DNA of 64,000 nt from Victivallales bacterium (GTDB lineage Bacteria; Verrucomicrobiota; Lentisphaeria; Oligosphaerales; Oligosphaeraceae): positions 42,326 to 106,325 of the forward strand of contig JAFXUD010000076.1 in NCBI GenBank assembly GCA_017535315.1, given 5' to 3'. Below the pieces are notes generated by a model. That model had not been told where the DNA came from. It did no database searches and saw only the letters and a list, made by a program, of their open reading frames with translations. Of the stretch, positions 62,459 through 64,000 are shown piece after piece. The first letter of the stretch is position 1, and every line of letters begins with the position of its first letter. The position numbers and the translations under genes are program-made.

Positions 62459-62686
62459 TCAGGCTTTGACGATTCTGTTGGAACGGATGCAGGCTGTGCA
62501 GACCTTGATGGTCTTGATGGTGCCATTGTCGTTGATTTTGACTGTCTGAAGGTTGGGGCTGAATGTACGCTTCGTGTTTTTCACGACGTGCATACCGATA
62601 CCGCCTTTCTTCTTGGCAAGACCTCTACGGGTGATGTGGCCGCCAACAGTCTTGTGCTTTCCGCAAATCTCACAAACTCTGCTCAT
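62459..62686 (-). CDS. rpmB: Ribosomal protein L28
   Basis: A 75-residue component of the 50S subunit. MSRVCEICGKHKTVG opens with a CxxC pair, and KVCTACIRSN gives the second, so a zinc ribbon is likely. The middle, KRTFSPNLQTVKI, is the family core. Length is normal. It starts 40 bases after the tRNA-Lys terminator, and is followed by the 62218 terminator after a 196-base gap with nothing recognisable. Confidence 0.96.
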   Translation of the reverse strand: MSRVCEICGKHKTVGGHITRRGLAKKKGGIGMHVVKNTKRTFSPNLQTVKINDNGTIKTIKVCTACIRSNRIVKA

Positions 62687-62725
62687 TTCACTACCTCAAA
62701 TGCTATAGATGTATTCAATTGTTTT

Positions 62726-62754
62726 AAAAAAACAACCCGTGACCTGCACGGGTT
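62726..62754 (-). terminator. Rho-independent terminator after tRNA-Lys
   Basis: AACCCGTG (62734-62741) pairs with CACGGGTT (62747-62754) with a T-run on the minus strand, 12 bases after the tRNA 3' end. Confidence 0.85.
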
Positions 62755-62765
62755 CGATAAGGCGA

Positions 62766-62842
62766 TGGTGGGACGGCCGGGACTCGAACCCGGGACCCCC
62801 GCATTAAAAGTGCGATGCTGCTACCGACTGAGCTACCGTCCC
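62766..62842 (-). tRNA. tRNA-Lys (UUU)
   Basis: A 77-nt cloverleaf with acceptor GGGACGG/CCGTCCC, discriminator A and encoded CCA. The anticodon stem-loop is TCGCA-CTTTTAA-TGCGG (anticodon UUU) and the T arm CCGGG-TTCGAGT-CCCGG. The D stem is slightly irregular: GCTC faces GCAGC, leaving one mismatch. It is isolated between its own promoter and terminator, upstream of rpmB. Confidence 0.96.
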
Positions 62843-62865
62843 GTCTTTTTGCAAAGACAGCTTAT

Positions 62866-62895
62866 AATATACAACATCTTTTCGTTCGTGCAAGT
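62866..62895 (-). promoter_or_regulatory. Candidate sigma-70 promoter for tRNA-Lys
   Basis: On the minus strand TTGCAC (62890-62895) is followed by an 18-base spacer and TATATT (62866-62871). The predicted start lies about 15 bases before the mature tRNA. Confidence 0.55.
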
Positions 62896-62970
62896 CAGTA
62901 GGTTGCATTTTTGGGGATGGGCGATTGCTTTTATCCCTCTTACCAGCCGCCATCCCCTGTTGCACCAGCC

Positions 62971-63777
62971 TCAATTGTTCGTTTTGGATGTGATGGTACC
63001 CTCGTCCCAGACATTAAAGAAGACGCCGTCCTTGTTGACTTCAATGGCGGTGATAGGCGCGCAATGTCCATCCAAATAGGAAACATTCATGGCCTTGCCG
63101 TGCGCCCCGTAGGTGGGACCAATGTTGGAGGAGTTGGAGGATTTCGAGGAGTTGCTGATGTTGAACCCTGAAATCAGGCTGATAGGATTATTAGAAGTGC
63201 GTCCATTCTCTTCGCGGACGATGTACCCTTTCCAGTCCTCCGCGTACATGATGGTACTTGAGAGGTTGCGCTTGACGGTTGCCTCATGGGGCAGCGGGGA
63301 AACCCCTGTCACCCCTGAGTTCACGCCCACGAAGGCATTATAGACGTAGTCCGTGACAATGGGCTTGGCCCCCCACCAGCCAGGATGGCTGGTACACGAT
63401 GGGCAAAGAAACATCGGCAGATTGTAGGTCGCGGGATTTTTATCTTCTGCATACTTGGCGAAAGGAAGAACCCTTGCCCTAGTCTCTGCATGCTTCCCAT
63501 ACAAGTCGAAGGCGTAGAGGTATTCAATCCAACTAAAGAGATACCAGGGGTAGCTTGAACTCAGGTAATGGTAGCTTCTCTGCTGCATATAGGCGCCGTC
63601 GTTGTCCTGCGTGTACATGAGGAAGCTCATGCTCGATTGCTTCAGGTTGTTCAGGCAGGCGGTTGAACGCGCCTTCTCACGCGCCTTCGACAGGGCTGGC
63701 AGCAGCATCGCCGCCAGGATGGCGATAATGGCTATCACCACCAGCAGCTCAATCAGGGTGAATTGTAGTAGTTTCAT
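62971..63777 (-). CDS. Type II secretion-like pseudopilin (DUF1559-type)
   Basis: A 268-residue prepilin-like protein. The leader is very short (MKLLQ) before [37 protein letters not shown] follows. The C-terminal domain has CPSC, and [12 protein letters not shown] is the H-x9-DG-type end. GAGG precedes the ATG. The N-terminal helix is nearly identical to that of the pseudopilin at 51849, while the rest differs, as is usual for this expanded family. It is a solitary gene, with no secretion machinery nearby. Confidence 0.93.
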   Translation of the reverse strand: MKLLQFTLIELLVVIAIIAILAAMLLPALSKAREKARSTACLNNLKQSSMSFLMYTQDNDGAYMQQRSYHYLSSSYPWYLFSWIEYLYAFDLYGKHAETRARVLPFAKYAEDKNPATYNLPMFLCPSCTSHPGWWGAKPIVTDYVYNAFVGVNSGVTGVSPLPHEATVKRNLSSTIMYAEDWKGYIVREENGRTSNNPISLISGFNISNSSKSSNSSNIGPTYGAHGKAMNVSYLDGHCAPITAIEVNKDGVFFNVWDEGTITSKTNN

Positions 63778-63875
63778 GGCAATCCTCGTAGTTGAATATG
63801 TTCTGGGGTGCTATTTTTCCTTATTACATTATACCCCTAAAATCAACGATTTCAAGTTGGTATTATGATTTTTAA

Positions 63876-63974
63876 GGGACTTGAGGGACAGGAGGGACGG
63901 GAGCGACGCAAGGGGCGCAGGAAAAAGCAGATTTCCAAGGGACGGGAGCGACGGGAGCGACGCAAGGGGCACAA
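63876..63974. repeat. 9-nt tandem arrays, GGGACGGGA/GCGACGCAA type
   Basis: Five 9-nt units (63876-63920: GGGACTTGA, GGGACAGGA, GGGACGGGA, GCGACGCAA, GGGGCGCAG), an 18-base break, then four (63939-63974: GGGACGGGA, GCGACGGGA, GCGACGCAA, GGGGCACAA). The same unit appears at 13237. The array lies about 100 bases upstream of the pseudopilin gene. Confidence 0.8.
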
Positions 63975-64000
63975 CTTCAAAGGACTGTAGGCCATGCCCC

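Overview
The window looks like a chromosomal stretch from a member of the Lentisphaerota or a nearby PVC-superphylum lineage. This is inferred from two orphan pseudopilin genes with the [20 protein letters not shown] signature, several xylose-isomerase-like TIM-barrel proteins, very large secreted glycoside-hydrolase-like proteins, and classical Shine-Dalgarno sites. No rRNA, phage, transposase or CRISPR array is visible. One tRNA gene (Lys, UUU) is present.

Layout. 1-24.3 kb is a dense, mostly minus-strand housekeeping region: dihydroorotase (runs off the left edge), an unknown secreted protein, a TIM-barrel isomerase, a Prc/Tsp protease, a DUF721 protein, a YggS-type PLP protein, a TIM-barrel isomerase next to an enolase-superfamily enzyme, a phosphatase-like protein lacking its catalytic Arg, a nucleotide-sugar epimerase, LysRS, a coupled helicase/SpoU methylase/phosphoesterase operon, an aminotransferase, MetRS, an ABC-2 permease, a sigma-70 factor and a LysM lipoprotein. 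24.3-40.4 kb holds MurD, an orphan glycyl radical enzyme, a DUF58 pair, and a carbohydrate cluster: glycosidase-like lipoprotein, PfkB kinase, 1731-residue GH42-like protein and isomerase. 40.4-48.0 kb carries an AAA ATPase and a plus-strand pyruvate dehydrogenase operon (E2, E3, fused E1). 48.0-52.7 kb has an HD phosphohydrolase, a secreted 966-residue protein, a pseudopilin and a decayed copy of the HD gene's 3' end. 53-64 kb returns to the minus strand: deacetylase, DUF4091 protein, GuaB, PpiD-like chaperone, ribulose-phosphate epimerase, L28, tRNA-Lys and a second pseudopilin.

The most unusual content is between the genes. Short tandem arrays with 7-nt or 9-nt periods sit in many junctions, often followed by their own reverse complement and touching stop codons or ribosome-binding sites. 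There is also a structured GC-rich element in two copies with a compensatory base-pair change, a roughly 24-nt repeat found in intergenic DNA and twice inside the DEAD-box helicase gene, a family of GAGGTAATT palindromes, and a 159-bp inverted-repeat element. Together they suggest an active small-repeat population that I cannot match to a named family.

Gene functions come from recognised motifs; all genome-wide statements about the repeats are untested inferences.
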